Both the position numbers and the translations under genes were made by a program. 8,108 nucleotides of DNA, taken from the NCBI RefSeq assembly GCF_946885855.1, contig NZ_CAMPHH010000153.1, positions 1 to 8,108 of the forward strand, given 5' to 3'. The notes under the pieces were generated by a model. It did not search any database. It was not told where the DNA came from and was given only the letters and a program-made list of their open reading frames with translations. The stretch is from an uncultured Actinotalea sp. Its GTDB lineage: Bacteria > Actinomycetota > Actinomycetes > Actinomycetales > Cellulomonadaceae. Shown one piece after another: positions 1 to 6,046 of the stretch (its first letter is position 1; each line of letters begins with the position of its first letter).

Positions 1-759
1 GCCGCGGACTCGGGCCGGGTGCAGCTCGACGGCACCGATCTCGACGCGGCGGAGCGGCGCTTCTTCGGCTACATGCCCGAGGAGCGCGGCCTCTACCCGA
101 AGATGAAGGTGCTGGACCAGATCACCTACCTGGCGCGCCTGCACGGCGTCGACCGCGGCGCGGCGACGCGCCGGGCAACGGAGCTGCTCGAGCGCCTCGG
201 CCTGGGCGAACGCATGGGCGACCAGCTCGACGACCTCTCGCTCGGCAACCAGCAGCGGGCCCAGATCGCGGCCGCGTTGGTCCACCAGCCCGACGTGCTC
301 GTCCTCGACGAGCCGTTCTCGGGCCTGGACCCCATGGCGGTCGACGTCGTCGTCGGCGTCCTGGCGGAGTACGCCGCGCACGGCGCGCCCGTGCTCTTCA
401 GCTCGCACCAGCTCGACGTCGTCGAGCGGCTGTGCGACGACGTCGTCGTCATCGCGCAGGGGCAGATCCGTGCCGCGGGTCCGCGGGAGGAGCTGCGCCG
501 GGTGCACGGCCGGGCCCGGTGGGAGATCGACTCCGCCGGGGACATGGGGTGGCTGCGCGCCGCCCCCGGCGTGCGGGTGCAGCACTTCGACGGCGGCTGG
601 GCGGTCTTCGAGGCCGACGACGACGCCGCGGCCCAGCAGGTGCTGCGGCAAGCCCTGGAGCAGGGGCCCGTCGCGTCGTTCGCGCCGGTGCAGTCGACCC
701 TCGCCGAGATCTTCCGCGAGGTCATCAAGGACGAGGACGAGACGGAGGTCGCCCGATGA
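1..759 (+). CDS. ABC transporter ATP-binding protein, 5' end cut off by the window edge
   Basis: This is the ATPase of a two-component ABC-2 type exporter; it hydrolyses ATP on the cytoplasmic face and drives the permease encoded next. The frame is open from base 1, so the P-loop (Walker A) lies outside the window. A GTG at 19 is internal to the domain and is not the start. Visible motifs are the Q-loop region with PEERGLYPKMK (about 76-108), the signature LSLGNQQRAQ (235-264, with L in place of the second G of the usual LSGGQ), Walker B plus D-loop VLVLDEPFSGLDP, and the switch histidine in SSHQLD (about 400-420). The last 80 or so residues form the C-terminal extension seen in NatA/YhaQ-like ATPases (DUF4162 type). 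The stop overlaps the permease start (ATGA), implying translational coupling. The substrate cannot be read from the sequence. Confidence 0.93.
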   Translation, partial: AADSGRVQLDGTDLDAAERRFFGYMPEERGLYPKMKVLDQITYLARLHGVDRGAATRRATELLERLGLGERMGDQLDDLSLGNQQRAQIAAALVHQPDVLVLDEPFSGLDPMAVDVVVGVLAEYAAHGAPVLFSSHQLDVVERLCDDVVVIAQGQIRAAGPREELRRVHGRARWEIDSAGDMGWLRAAPGVRVQHFDGGWAVFEADDDAAAQQVLRQALEQGPVASFAPVQSTLAEIFREVIKDEDETEVAR

Positions 760-1931
760 GCACGCAGGTGGGGACGCAGCACGACGCCACGACGGCTACC
801 GCCGGCGGGCGCACCCCGGGCGGTCCGGGGCCGCGTAGCGATCGGCCAGCGGCGCCGGGGACCCTGCGGGCGGCCCTGCTCGTCGCCGAGCGGGAGATCA
901 CCACGGTCGTCCGGACCAAGTCCTTCCTCATCTCCACGGCGATCCTGCTCGTGGGCGTCCTGGCGTCGATCGTCGTCGGCTCGCTGCTGGCCGGTCGGGA
1001 TTCGGACACCCGGGTCGCCGTCGTCGGTGCGACCGCGGAGGCGTTCCAGGAGCTCGAGGGCTTCGAGGCGGTCGCGGCGGACGACGAGGCGCAGGCGCGC
1101 GCCCTCGTCGAGGAGGGCGACGTCCGTGCGGCGGTGCTGCCCGCGCAGGACAGCCCGATCGGCGTGCGGGTGATCGCCCTGGACTCGACGCCGACGTCCG
1201 TCGTCGCCGCGCTGTCGGTGGCGCCGGAGGTCGAGCTCCTCGAGGAGTCCGACGTCAACGAGGGTCTGCGGTTCCTCGTGAGCTTCGCCTTCGGGCTGGT
1301 CTTCCTCATGTCCGCGGCCGGCTTCGGCTCGATGATCGCCCAGAACACGGTCACCGAGAAGCAGAGCCGCATCGTGGAGATCCTGCTGGCGACCGTCTCG
1401 GCCCGCTCGCTGCTCGCGGGCAAGATCCTGGGCAACAGCGTGCTCGCGTTCGGGCAGACCGCCGCGATCGCGGCCGTGGCGGTCATCGGCCTCGTCGTCA
1501 CGGGCCAGGACGACCTGCTCGGGCTCGTCGGTGCCCCGGTCGTGTGGTTCGTCCTCTTCTTCCTCGTGGGGTTCGTCCTCCTGGCGGCGATGTTCGCGTC
1601 CGCGGCCTCGCTCGTCTCCCGGATGGAGGACATCGGCTCGGTGATGACGCCGATCATCTACCTGACCATGGCCCCGTACTTCGTCGTGATCTTCTTCAAC
1701 GACAACGAGACGGTGCTGCGGATCGCGTCCTACGTGCCGTTCAGCGCCCCGGTCGGCATGCCGGTCCGGCTGTTCCTCGGCGAGGCGAGCTGGTGGGAGC
1801 CGATCGTGGCCCTGGTGCTGCTCGCCGTCGCGGCGGCCGCCGTCATCGCGCTCGGGGCGAAGATCTACGAGCGGTCCCTGCTGCGGACCGGCGGTCGGAT
1901 CAAGCTCCGCGAGGCGCTGTCGGGCCGGTGA
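756..1931 (+). CDS. ABC-2 type transporter permease (NatB-like)
   Basis: This is the membrane subunit partnering the ATPase upstream; together they would form a NatAB/YhaQP-like exporter in the cytoplasmic membrane. The 391-residue product has a disordered Gly/Pro/Thr-rich N-terminus (about 1-35), then TM1 (about 58-80) and an external domain (about 81-168). Five more helices follow at about 171-195, 228-250, 258-284, 296-315 and 348-369, which is the ABC2_membrane_3 layout. The conserved segment after TM2, TEKQSRIVEILLATVSA (about 200-216), leading into AGKILG, is typical of the family. The ATG at 756 is chosen because it overlaps the ATPase stop and has GGAGG at 744-748 seven bases ahead. 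The frame is open further upstream, but that part is only the shadow of the ATPase gene. The gene ends three bases from the stop of a convergent gene, with no clear terminator hairpin between them. Confidence 0.92.
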   Translation: MSTQVGTQHDATTATAGGRTPGGPGPRSDRPAAPGTLRAALLVAEREITTVVRTKSFLISTAILLVGVLASIVVGSLLAGRDSDTRVAVVGATAEAFQELEGFEAVAADDEAQARALVEEGDVRAAVLPAQDSPIGVRVIALDSTPTSVVAALSVAPEVELLEESDVNEGLRFLVSFAFGLVFLMSAAGFGSMIAQNTVTEKQSRIVEILLATVSARSLLAGKILGNSVLAFGQTAAIAAVAVIGLVVTGQDDLLGLVGAPVVWFVLFFLVGFVLLAAMFASAASLVSRMEDIGSVMTPIIYLTMAPYFVVIFFNDNETVLRIASYVPFSAPVGMPVRLFLGEASWWEPIVALVLLAVAAAAVIALGAKIYERSLLRTGGRIKLREALSGR

Positions 1932-1934
1932 GCC

Positions 1935-2987
1935 TCAGAGGTCCTCGGGGTCGACGACGAACTCCATCTCATCGGTGACCTCCCCGCCGACGGCGCCGTG
2001 GACCGCCCGGGCGACCGCGCTCACCACCGGCAGGGCGCGGCCCCGGGCGACCCGGTGGGGGAGGGTGGGCCGCTCGGCGTGGAGCTCCTCCACGTCGGGC
2101 GGCTCCCACCGCACCCGGTAGGCGACGGCACCGGCGGCCGCCCAGGGGACCGCCGCGATGACCGGGGGGAGCGTCGTCTCGCCGGACACCTCGAGGGCCA
2201 GCATGCCGTCGATCTCCAGGTCGGCGAGGCAGCCGTAGGCGGTCATGGGCGGCGGCTGGGTGAGGGTCGCGATGTCGTGGTCGTCGGCGGCGGCGTGCAG
2301 CGCGCGCCGCTGCTCGTCGTCCAGGGCGTCCCCGCCGACGACGGCGCGCTGCCCGGTACCGGGCGGCGGGCCGGCCCAGCCCGTCGTCGGCAGGTTGAGG
2401 GTCGCCTGCGGCAGGACGCGGCGCAGGACCGCCAGGGCGGCCTCCGGCTCGAGCCAGATGTCCGTCCACACGGTGAGGTCGACGGCGGCTGCGGGGTCCG
2501 GGACGAGGACCGTCCCGGTGGAGGTGCGGACGGCGCCGCCGAGGCGGCGTGCCGCGGCGACGAGCCAGCCGAGCGTGCGCTCCTCGTCCCGGACGGGCAG
2601 CCCGGCCGGGAAGGCGCGGCGCAGGCCGTCGCGGTCGCCGCCCTCCTGCAGGGGAGCGGGCCCGCGCTCGACCGGCGCGTGCAGGCGGTAGGCCAGGCGC
2701 GCCGTCGTCGGTGCCCCGAGGGCCGTGGCCGCACCGGGCTCGACGCCGAAGGGTCCGACGACGGTGCTGTGGCGGGACAGGCGCAGGGTCCCGGGCGCCG
2801 GAGGGGTCGCGCGCGAGCCCCGCCCGGGGCGGGACGGGACGATGCCGGGCGCGGTCTCCCAGTGCGCGTGGGGGAACCGGCTCACCGCGAGGACCTCGAC
2901 CTCGTCGTACCCGACGTCCTCCGGGAGCAGGAGCAGGTGGTGACCGCGGACCTGCGGGTCGTCCGGGTCGAGCGACGGGAGTGCCAT
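1935..2987 (-). CDS. Hypothetical protein downstream of dcd, function not recognised
   Basis: The 350-residue protein has strong G/C third-position bias throughout, so it is very likely real. I do not recognise the family. It has no signal peptide, no transmembrane helix and no enzyme motif I can name. It is acidic and Ala/Pro/Leu-rich, with a Pro/Gly/Arg-rich low-complexity patch near residues 48-68. More ordered-looking stretches lie at about 136-200 (around DLTVWTDIWLEPEAALAVL) and 245-300, ending in an acidic tail (EMEFVVDPEDL). It lies 57 bases downstream of dcd on the same strand. The ATG at 2985-2987 has no Shine-Dalgarno sequence, but a TACCCT box sits six bases before it, so it may be leaderless with its own promoter. 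It converges with the ABC permease across a three-base gap. Confidence 0.82.
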   Translation of the reverse strand: MALPSLDPDDPQVRGHHLLLLPEDVGYDEVEVLAVSRFPHAHWETAPGIVPSRPGRGSRATPPAPGTLRLSRHSTVVGPFGVEPGAATALGAPTTARLAYRLHAPVERGPAPLQEGGDRDGLRRAFPAGLPVRDEERTLGWLVAAARRLGGAVRTSTGTVLVPDPAAAVDLTVWTDIWLEPEAALAVLRRVLPQATLNLPTTGWAGPPPGTGQRAVVGGDALDDEQRRALHAAADDHDIATLTQPPPMTAYGCLADLEIDGMLALEVSGETTLPPVIAAVPWAAAGAVAYRVRWEPPDVEELHAERPTLPHRVARGRALPVVSAVARAVHGAVGGEVTDEMEFVVDPEDL

Positions 2988-2993
2988 GGAGGG

Positions 2994-2999
2994 AGGGTA
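2994..2999 (-). promoter_or_regulatory. Candidate -10 box of a leaderless promoter for the 350-residue gene
   Basis: Read on the minus strand, TACCCT fits the actinobacterial TANNNT -10 pattern and is followed by CCCTCC and then ATG. A -10 box ending six to seven bases before the start codon is the usual geometry of leaderless genes in these bacteria. No Shine-Dalgarno sequence is present as an alternative. I see no convincing -35 element. Confidence 0.4.
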
Positions 3000-3044
3000 G
3001 GTCGCCCGTGTTGCCGGCGCGGGTCGATCAGGCGACGGCAGGCG

Positions 3045-3620
3045 TCAGATCGGGGTGCGGTGGAAGTTCTGGAACGAGCGCGACGCCGTCGGGCCGCGCT
3101 GCCCCTGGTAGCGGGAGCCGTAGACGCTGGACCCGTACGGGTTCTCGGCGGGCGAGGACAGGCGGAAGAAGCAGAGCTGACCGATCTTCATGCCGGGCCA
3201 CAGCTGGATCGGGAGCGTGGCGACGTTCGACAGCTCGAGCGTGACGTGACCGGTGAAGCCCGGGTCGATGAAGCCCGCGGTGGAGTGGGTCAGCAGCCCC
3301 AGCCGGCCGAGGGAGGACTTGCCCTCCAGGCGGGCGGCGACGTCGTCGGGCAGCGCGACCGACTCGTACGTCGAGCCGAGGACGAACTCGCCGGGGTGCA
3401 GGACGAACGGCTCGTCGTCCTCGGTCTCGACCAGCCGGGTGAGGTCCGGCTGGTCCTGCGCCGGGTCGATGACCGGGTACTTGTGGTTGTCGAAGAGCCG
3501 GAAGAAGCGGTCCAGGCGCACGTCGATGCTCGACGGCTGGATCATGTCCGGCTCGTACGGGTCGAGGCTGATGCGACCGGAGTCGAGCTCGGCGCGGATG
3601 TCGCGGTCGGAGAGCAGCAC
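3045..3620 (-). CDS. dcd: dCTP deaminase (probably bifunctional dCTP deaminase/dUTPase)
   Basis: The enzyme deaminates dCTP to dUTP in pyrimidine deoxynucleotide metabolism, feeding dUMP for thymidylate synthesis in the cytoplasm. At 191 residues it has full family length and is close to the Mycobacterium tuberculosis enzyme, which also hydrolyses dUTP to dUMP. Family landmarks are QPSSIDVRL (about 28-36), [11 protein letters not shown] (74-84), [12 protein letters not shown] (99-110), [10 protein letters not shown] (113-122), LELSN (128-132), [10 protein letters not shown] (141-150) and the nucleotide-binding tail [10 protein letters not shown] (169-178). Catalytic residues S102, R106, A115 and E129 match E. 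coli S111, R115, A124 and E138 with a constant offset of nine. Translation starts at GTG 3618-3620. No ribosome binding site is present, and a TAGCGT box six bases upstream suggests a leaderless mRNA. The bifunctional activity is inferred from resemblance, not shown. Confidence 0.97.
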   Translation of the reverse strand: MLLSDRDIRAELDSGRISLDPYEPDMIQPSSIDVRLDRFFRLFDNHKYPVIDPAQDQPDLTRLVETEDDEPFVLHPGEFVLGSTYESVALPDDVAARLEGKSSLGRLGLLTHSTAGFIDPGFTGHVTLELSNVATLPIQLWPGMKIGQLCFFRLSSPAENPYGSSVYGSRYQGQRGPTASRSFQNFHRTPI

Positions 3621-3626
3621 GGGGTC

Positions 3627-3632
3627 ACGCTA
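3627..3632 (-). promoter_or_regulatory. Candidate -10 box of a leaderless dcd promoter
   Basis: On the minus strand TAGCGT is followed by GACCCC and then the GTG start of dcd. The TANNNT box and six-base spacing are the same as at the next gene downstream. No purine-rich ribosome binding site precedes GTG. The -35 region is not recognisable. Confidence 0.45.
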
Positions 3633-3719
3633 GCGGCTGGGGGGTGGCGGCGTGAGCGGCGTCACGACGGGCGGACGCCCGCGGCCCGGGCGGGCGTCGG
3701 TCGTGGGACCTGTGGCGGC

Positions 3720-3786
3720 TTGTCCACACCTTCCTGAGTGATACCAGGGGACTGTTCACACAGGTGTGGAGCGCGCCTGTGGATAA
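3720..3786. promoter_or_regulatory. DnaA box cluster between dcd and tRNA-Gly
   Basis: TTGTCCACA at 3720-3728 is the preferred form of the box in Streptomyces. TGTGGATAA at 3778-3786 is the reverse complement of the perfect consensus TTATCCACA. Two weaker candidates lie between them: CTGTTCACA at 3752-3760, and TGTGGAGCG at 3765-3773 on the other strand. TCCACACC (3723-3730) and GGTGTGGA (3763-3770) also form an eight-base inverted pair. The cluster lies about 100-165 bases upstream of the dcd start and 50-115 bases upstream of the tRNA promoter. DnaA binding is inferred from motif matches alone. Confidence 0.55.
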
Positions 3787-3836
3787 CTCGGGTTCCGGAG
3801 TGGACGGGTGAGGTGAGGCCGGGCGTGGTCGCCGGG

Positions 3837-3842
3837 TATAGT
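3837..3842 (+). promoter_or_regulatory. -10 box of the tRNA-Gly promoter
   Basis: TATAGT is a near-consensus -10 hexamer, predicting transcription from about 3849, some 25 bases before the mature tRNA. A partial -35 match (TGAGG, about 3814-3818) lies at roughly 18 bases spacing. The -35 assignment is weak. Confidence 0.55.
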
Positions 3843-3852
3843 CGTCGCCGTC

Positions 3853-3870
3853 GCACCCTCGTCGGGGTGC
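3853..3870 (+). other. Hairpin in the 5' leader of tRNA-Gly
   Basis: GCACCC (3853-3858) pairs perfectly with GGGTGC (3865-3870) across a six-base loop, ending three bases before the tRNA. It would form in the precursor RNA and may position RNase P cleavage. CACCC of this stem could also pair with the tRNA acceptor strand GGGTG (3876-3880). Confidence 0.4.
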
Positions 3871-3873
3871 CTC

Positions 3874-3947
3874 GCGGGTGTAGTTCAATGGTAGAACTTC
3901 AGCTTCCCAAGCTGATAGCGCGGGTTCGATTCCCGTCACCCGCTCCA
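3874..3947 (+). tRNA. tRNA-Gly(CCC), with encoded CCA
   Basis: A complete cloverleaf can be drawn. The acceptor is GCGGGTG (3874-3880) with CACCCGC (3937-3943). The D stem is GTTC/GAAC. The anticodon stem is TCAGC/GCTGA around the loop TTCCCAA, giving anticodon CCC at 3906-3908. The variable loop is TAGC, and the T arm is GCGGG-TTCGATT-CCCGT (3920-3936). The discriminator is T3944, followed by CCA at 3945-3947. It reads GGG glycine codons. An integrase gene begins about 100 bases downstream, so the 3' half is very likely the attachment site of the adjacent element. The gene stays intact because the incoming element restores the 3' end. Confidence 0.97.
3910..3947 (+). other. Probable attL attachment site within the tRNA-Gly 3' half
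   Basis: The integrase gene lies immediately downstream and reads away from the tRNA. That matches many tyrosine-integrase elements, which recombine within the anticodon-to-T-arm half of a tRNA gene. The exact core cannot be set because no second copy of the tRNA 3' end is visible in the window. The boundaries given are the usual range, not an observed repeat. Confidence 0.5.
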
Positions 3948-3957
3948 TCGTTTCCGC

Positions 3958-3990
3958 AGGTCAGGGCCTTACGGCGGCCCTATCAGACCT
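3958..3990 (+). terminator. Hairpin after tRNA-Gly, possible terminator
   Basis: AGGTC plus AGGGCC (3958-3968) pairs with GGCCCT (3976-3981) and GACCT (3986-3990). This makes an 11-bp interrupted stem with a seven-base loop and a four-base bulge (ATCA). There is no following T-run, so intrinsic termination is uncertain. It lies on the element side of the likely attachment site. Confidence 0.3.
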
Positions 3991-4016
3991 CCCTGGCATC
4001 CTTCTGCTGGTCGGCT

Positions 4017-4035
4017 CGTGCCATAACGTGCCATA
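4017..4035 (+). repeat. Tandem 9-bp direct repeat in the integrase promoter region
   Basis: CGTGCCATA occurs at 4017-4025 and again at 4027-4035, exactly 10 bases apart, which is about one helical turn. It ends 16 bases before the integrase start. Such placement suits an operator or an integrase arm-type binding site, but neither role is shown. Confidence 0.5.
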
Positions 4036-4051
4036 GCGAAGAGGTCCGACC

Positions 4052-5413
4052 ATGACCACTGCGACGACAACCCGACGCCACCGCCGCGCCTCCGGCGCCG
4101 TGCGCAAGCTGCCCTCCGGCCGCTGGCAGGCCCGGTACACCGGGCCCGACGGCGCCCTGCGGCCGTTGGGGACGTTCCCCACCAGGGCCGAGGCCGACCA
4201 GGCGCTCGCCCACGAGGTCTCCCGCATGGCCCGCGGGGTCTGGCGCGACCCGAGGCTCGGCGACCAGCCGCTCGGGGAGTGGTTCCGCGGCTGGATCGCC
4301 ACTCGCGGGGACCTCGCGCCGAGCACGCGGGCGCTGTACGGACGGCTGCTCGAGCGGTGGATCGACGCGGAGGTGCCGGTGACGCACGGGTCGCGCGTCC
4401 GGACGGTCCGCCTCGGGTTCCGGACGCTCGCGTCGCTGACGCCGGCGGACGTGCGCGAGTGGGACGCCGCCGTCCTCGCCGAGGCGTCCCGGCGAGGGGC
4501 CGAGCGCTGGCAGCGGGCCGCGGCGCACCCGCGGCGCGCCAACGCCGCGATCCGGCAGTGGGCCGCGGCGGAGGGTCGCCCGGTCGCCGCCACCGGCCGG
4601 ATGCCGGTCGAGCTGCGCGAGGCGTGGCTCGACGCGACGGGCGGCTTCATGGCCGACCCGCGGTCGACGCTGCGCAGCGTCGGGCACACCGAGGCGGCGC
4701 AGGCCTACCGCCTCCTGCACACCGGCATGGCGCAGGCGGTGTCCGACGGGCTCATCCCGGCCAACCCGTGCGCGATCAAGGGCGCCAGCCAGCGCGACGC
4801 CCGGCACCGGGCCGAGCGGCGGGTCGTCGGACCGGAGGACCTGTGGGCGCTGGCCGACGCCATGCCGGAGCGGTACCGCGCCGCCGTCGTCATCGCGTTC
4901 CTCAGCGGGCTGCGCGCCGGGGAGCTGTTCGCCCTGCAGCGCAAGCACGTCGACCTGGACACCAGCACCATCCGCGTCGAGCAGTCCCTCGGTCGCCCGG
5001 GCGCGGGGTCGGGGCGCTACGCCTCGACCAAGTCCCGAGCGGGGCGTCGCACGGTCACGCTGCCCAGGTTGGCCGTCGACGTGCTCGCTGAGCACCTGGC
5101 CCGCTTCACGCCCGAGAGTCGTGACGCGGTCGTCTTCGGAACGGCGACAGGCCGGCCACTGACCAGCGGCAGCCGGACGGTGATGTTCGCGCGAGCACGT
5201 GCGGCGATCGGCCGGGAGGACCTGACTTGGCACGACCTGCGCCACTCCGCGATGACGCTCGTCGCGTTGACCGGCGCCACGCTCCCCGAGCTCATGCAGC
5301 GCGCCGGGCACTCCACACCCCGTGCGGCGTTGCACTACCAGCATGCGGGCGACGACGCCCAAGTACGGATCGCGCAGCGCCTCGATGCGATGGCCCCGCG
5401 TCGGAGGCTTTGA
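4052..5413 (+). CDS. Tyrosine-family site-specific integrase of the tRNA-Gly element
   Basis: This recombinase integrates and, with a partner, excises the element at tRNA-Gly. The 453-residue protein has three parts. The first is an N-terminal arm-binding domain (about 12-60, including SGRWQARYTGPDG). The second is a SAM-like core-binding domain (about 72-240, ending DGLIPANP). The third is a C-terminal catalytic domain (about 258-450). All six catalytic residues are present: R288 (SGLRAGE), K327 (STKS), H394 and R397 (WHDLRH), H420 (RAGHST) and Y429 (LHYQH). The core-binding domain is longer than usual, with an extra stretch of perhaps 45-50 residues around 150-205. The ATG at 4052 follows AGAGG (4040-4044). 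No frameshift or premature stop is seen, so the protein is probably functional. No excisionase gene is visible nearby. Codon use is as GC-rich as the backbone, unlike the later cargo. Confidence 0.96.
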   Translation: MTTATTTRRHRRASGAVRKLPSGRWQARYTGPDGALRPLGTFPTRAEADQALAHEVSRMARGVWRDPRLGDQPLGEWFRGWIATRGDLAPSTRALYGRLLERWIDAEVPVTHGSRVRTVRLGFRTLASLTPADVREWDAAVLAEASRRGAERWQRAAAHPRRANAAIRQWAAAEGRPVAATGRMPVELREAWLDATGGFMADPRSTLRSVGHTEAAQAYRLLHTGMAQAVSDGLIPANPCAIKGASQRDARHRAERRVVGPEDLWALADAMPERYRAAVVIAFLSGLRAGELFALQRKHVDLDTSTIRVEQSLGRPGAGSGRYASTKSRAGRRTVTLPRLAVDVLAEHLARFTPESRDAVVFGTATGRPLTSGSRTVMFARARAAIGREDLTWHDLRHSAMTLVALTGATLPELMQRAGHSTPRAALHYQHAGDDAQVRIAQRLDAMAPRRRL

Positions 5414-5650
5414 CCCACCCGGACGCCCGACCGAGGCAGCGCGTCTGTGACGCGTCACGGGTTCTTCGATCGGTCATGCGACAGTGTTAGTGCCCAGACA
5501 AGCCGCAGCGTTGCGGGTAGCAGGCGAAATGCCTGGTGAGACACGGGGTATGCCATGGCGCGCGGCCCGATGACGTCCCGTGGATTGGGTAGCTCGTTGG
5601 CGCGCTGCTCTGCGTCGTGGGTAACTATGTCGTCTTGATCGGTCCTGGAC
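5414..5650. other. Gene-poor scar between the integrase and the IS256 remnant
   Basis: No plus-strand gene is seen here. On the minus strand a frame runs from about 5691 to a stop at 5455. Its last 58 or so codons encode a soluble-to-amphipathic stretch with moderate G/C third-position bias (around NPRDVIGPRAMAYPVSHQAF). Its upstream part is a shadow of the transposase remnant. The segment may be the tail of a broken gene fused to the remnant by deletion, or chance. A small hairpin, CAGGC-GAAAT-GCCTG, lies at 5521-5535. Confidence 0.3.
5447..5458. repeat. Perfect 12-bp palindrome after the integrase gene
   Basis: GTGACGCGTCAC is fully self-complementary, and the flanking bases (C5445 with G5460, T5446 with G5459) allow slight extension in RNA. 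It lies 34 bases after the integrase stop. No T-run follows, so an operator-like site is as likely as a terminator. Confidence 0.4.
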
Positions 5651-6046
5651 GTGGTCCAACGGGCGGGTGGCCCATGCCGCGACGTCCGCATCGAGCTGGG
5701 CGCAGATCCGGGAGGCCTCGGACTTGGCGATCCCCGAGGTCACCCCCCAGCGCCTCGACCACCTCGTCGATCTTGCGGGTGGAGACCGAACAACCCGGTG
5801 CGGGTCTTGGGCATCGGGACCGTCCGATCCCCGGCCGTGGTCGCCACCACCTTGCCGCGGGTCCCGTTTCGCTGGGTGGGCCCCTCGGGGGAGCGCTGGT
5901 GCGGTCCGGCGCCGATGTGGGCGGTGGTTTCGGCGTCGACCAAGGCCTGCAGCATCGCCCCGAGCATCAGCCGCATCACGTCACCCCCTTCGGCGGCGCG
6001 CAGTGCTTCGGACAGCTCCAGCAGAGCCAGACTGGTTCAGGGTCAT
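5651..6046 (-). pseudogene. IS256-family (mutator type) transposase, N-terminal remnant
   Basis: Joining frames on the minus strand rebuilds the N-terminus of an actinobacterial IS256-type transposase. It begins MTLNQS at ATG 6044-6046 (GAGGAA ribosome site upstream). A frame change near 6028-6031 leads into ALLELSEALRAAEGGDV, then MLGAMLQALVDAETTAHIGA, TQRNGTRGKVVATTAGD and PKTRTG. Near 5786-5794 the sequence jumps to VSTRKIDEVVEALG, which suggests loss of roughly 30 codons. An extra base in the C-run at 5743-5748 then shifts to SGIAKSEASRICAQLD and RPLDH, where resemblance ends at about 5651. About 130 of the usual 400 or so residues remain. The catalytic acidic residues of the central domain are missing, so it is inactive. 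Confidence 0.85.

Noticed and set aside
432..755. Upstream extension of the permease frame to 432
   Set aside because: This part overlaps the ATPase gene out of frame and is Arg/Gly-rich. The true start is the ATG at 756, with a ribosome site and ATGA coupling.
1998..3737. Long plus-strand frame of 579 codons opposite dcd and the 350-residue gene
   Set aside because: It is the antisense shadow of two real genes in high-GC DNA. Composition is Arg/Gly/Asp-rich and it matches no family, whereas dcd is certain on the other strand.
3625..3948. Minus-strand frame across tRNA-Gly reading VTGIEPALSAWEAEVLPLN
   Set aside because: This is the well-known false protein produced by translating the antisense strand of a tRNA-Gly gene, not a real coding sequence.
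3738..4055. Plus-strand 105-codon frame reading through the tRNA (GCSSMVELQLPKLIARV)
   Set aside because: It is the sense-strand translation of the tRNA-Gly gene and its flanks, another common false annotation, with no ribosome site or coding bias.
3983..5458. Long minus-strand frame of 491 codons opposite the integrase
   Set aside because: It is a shadow of the integrase gene, whose catalytic motifs are all in the plus frame.
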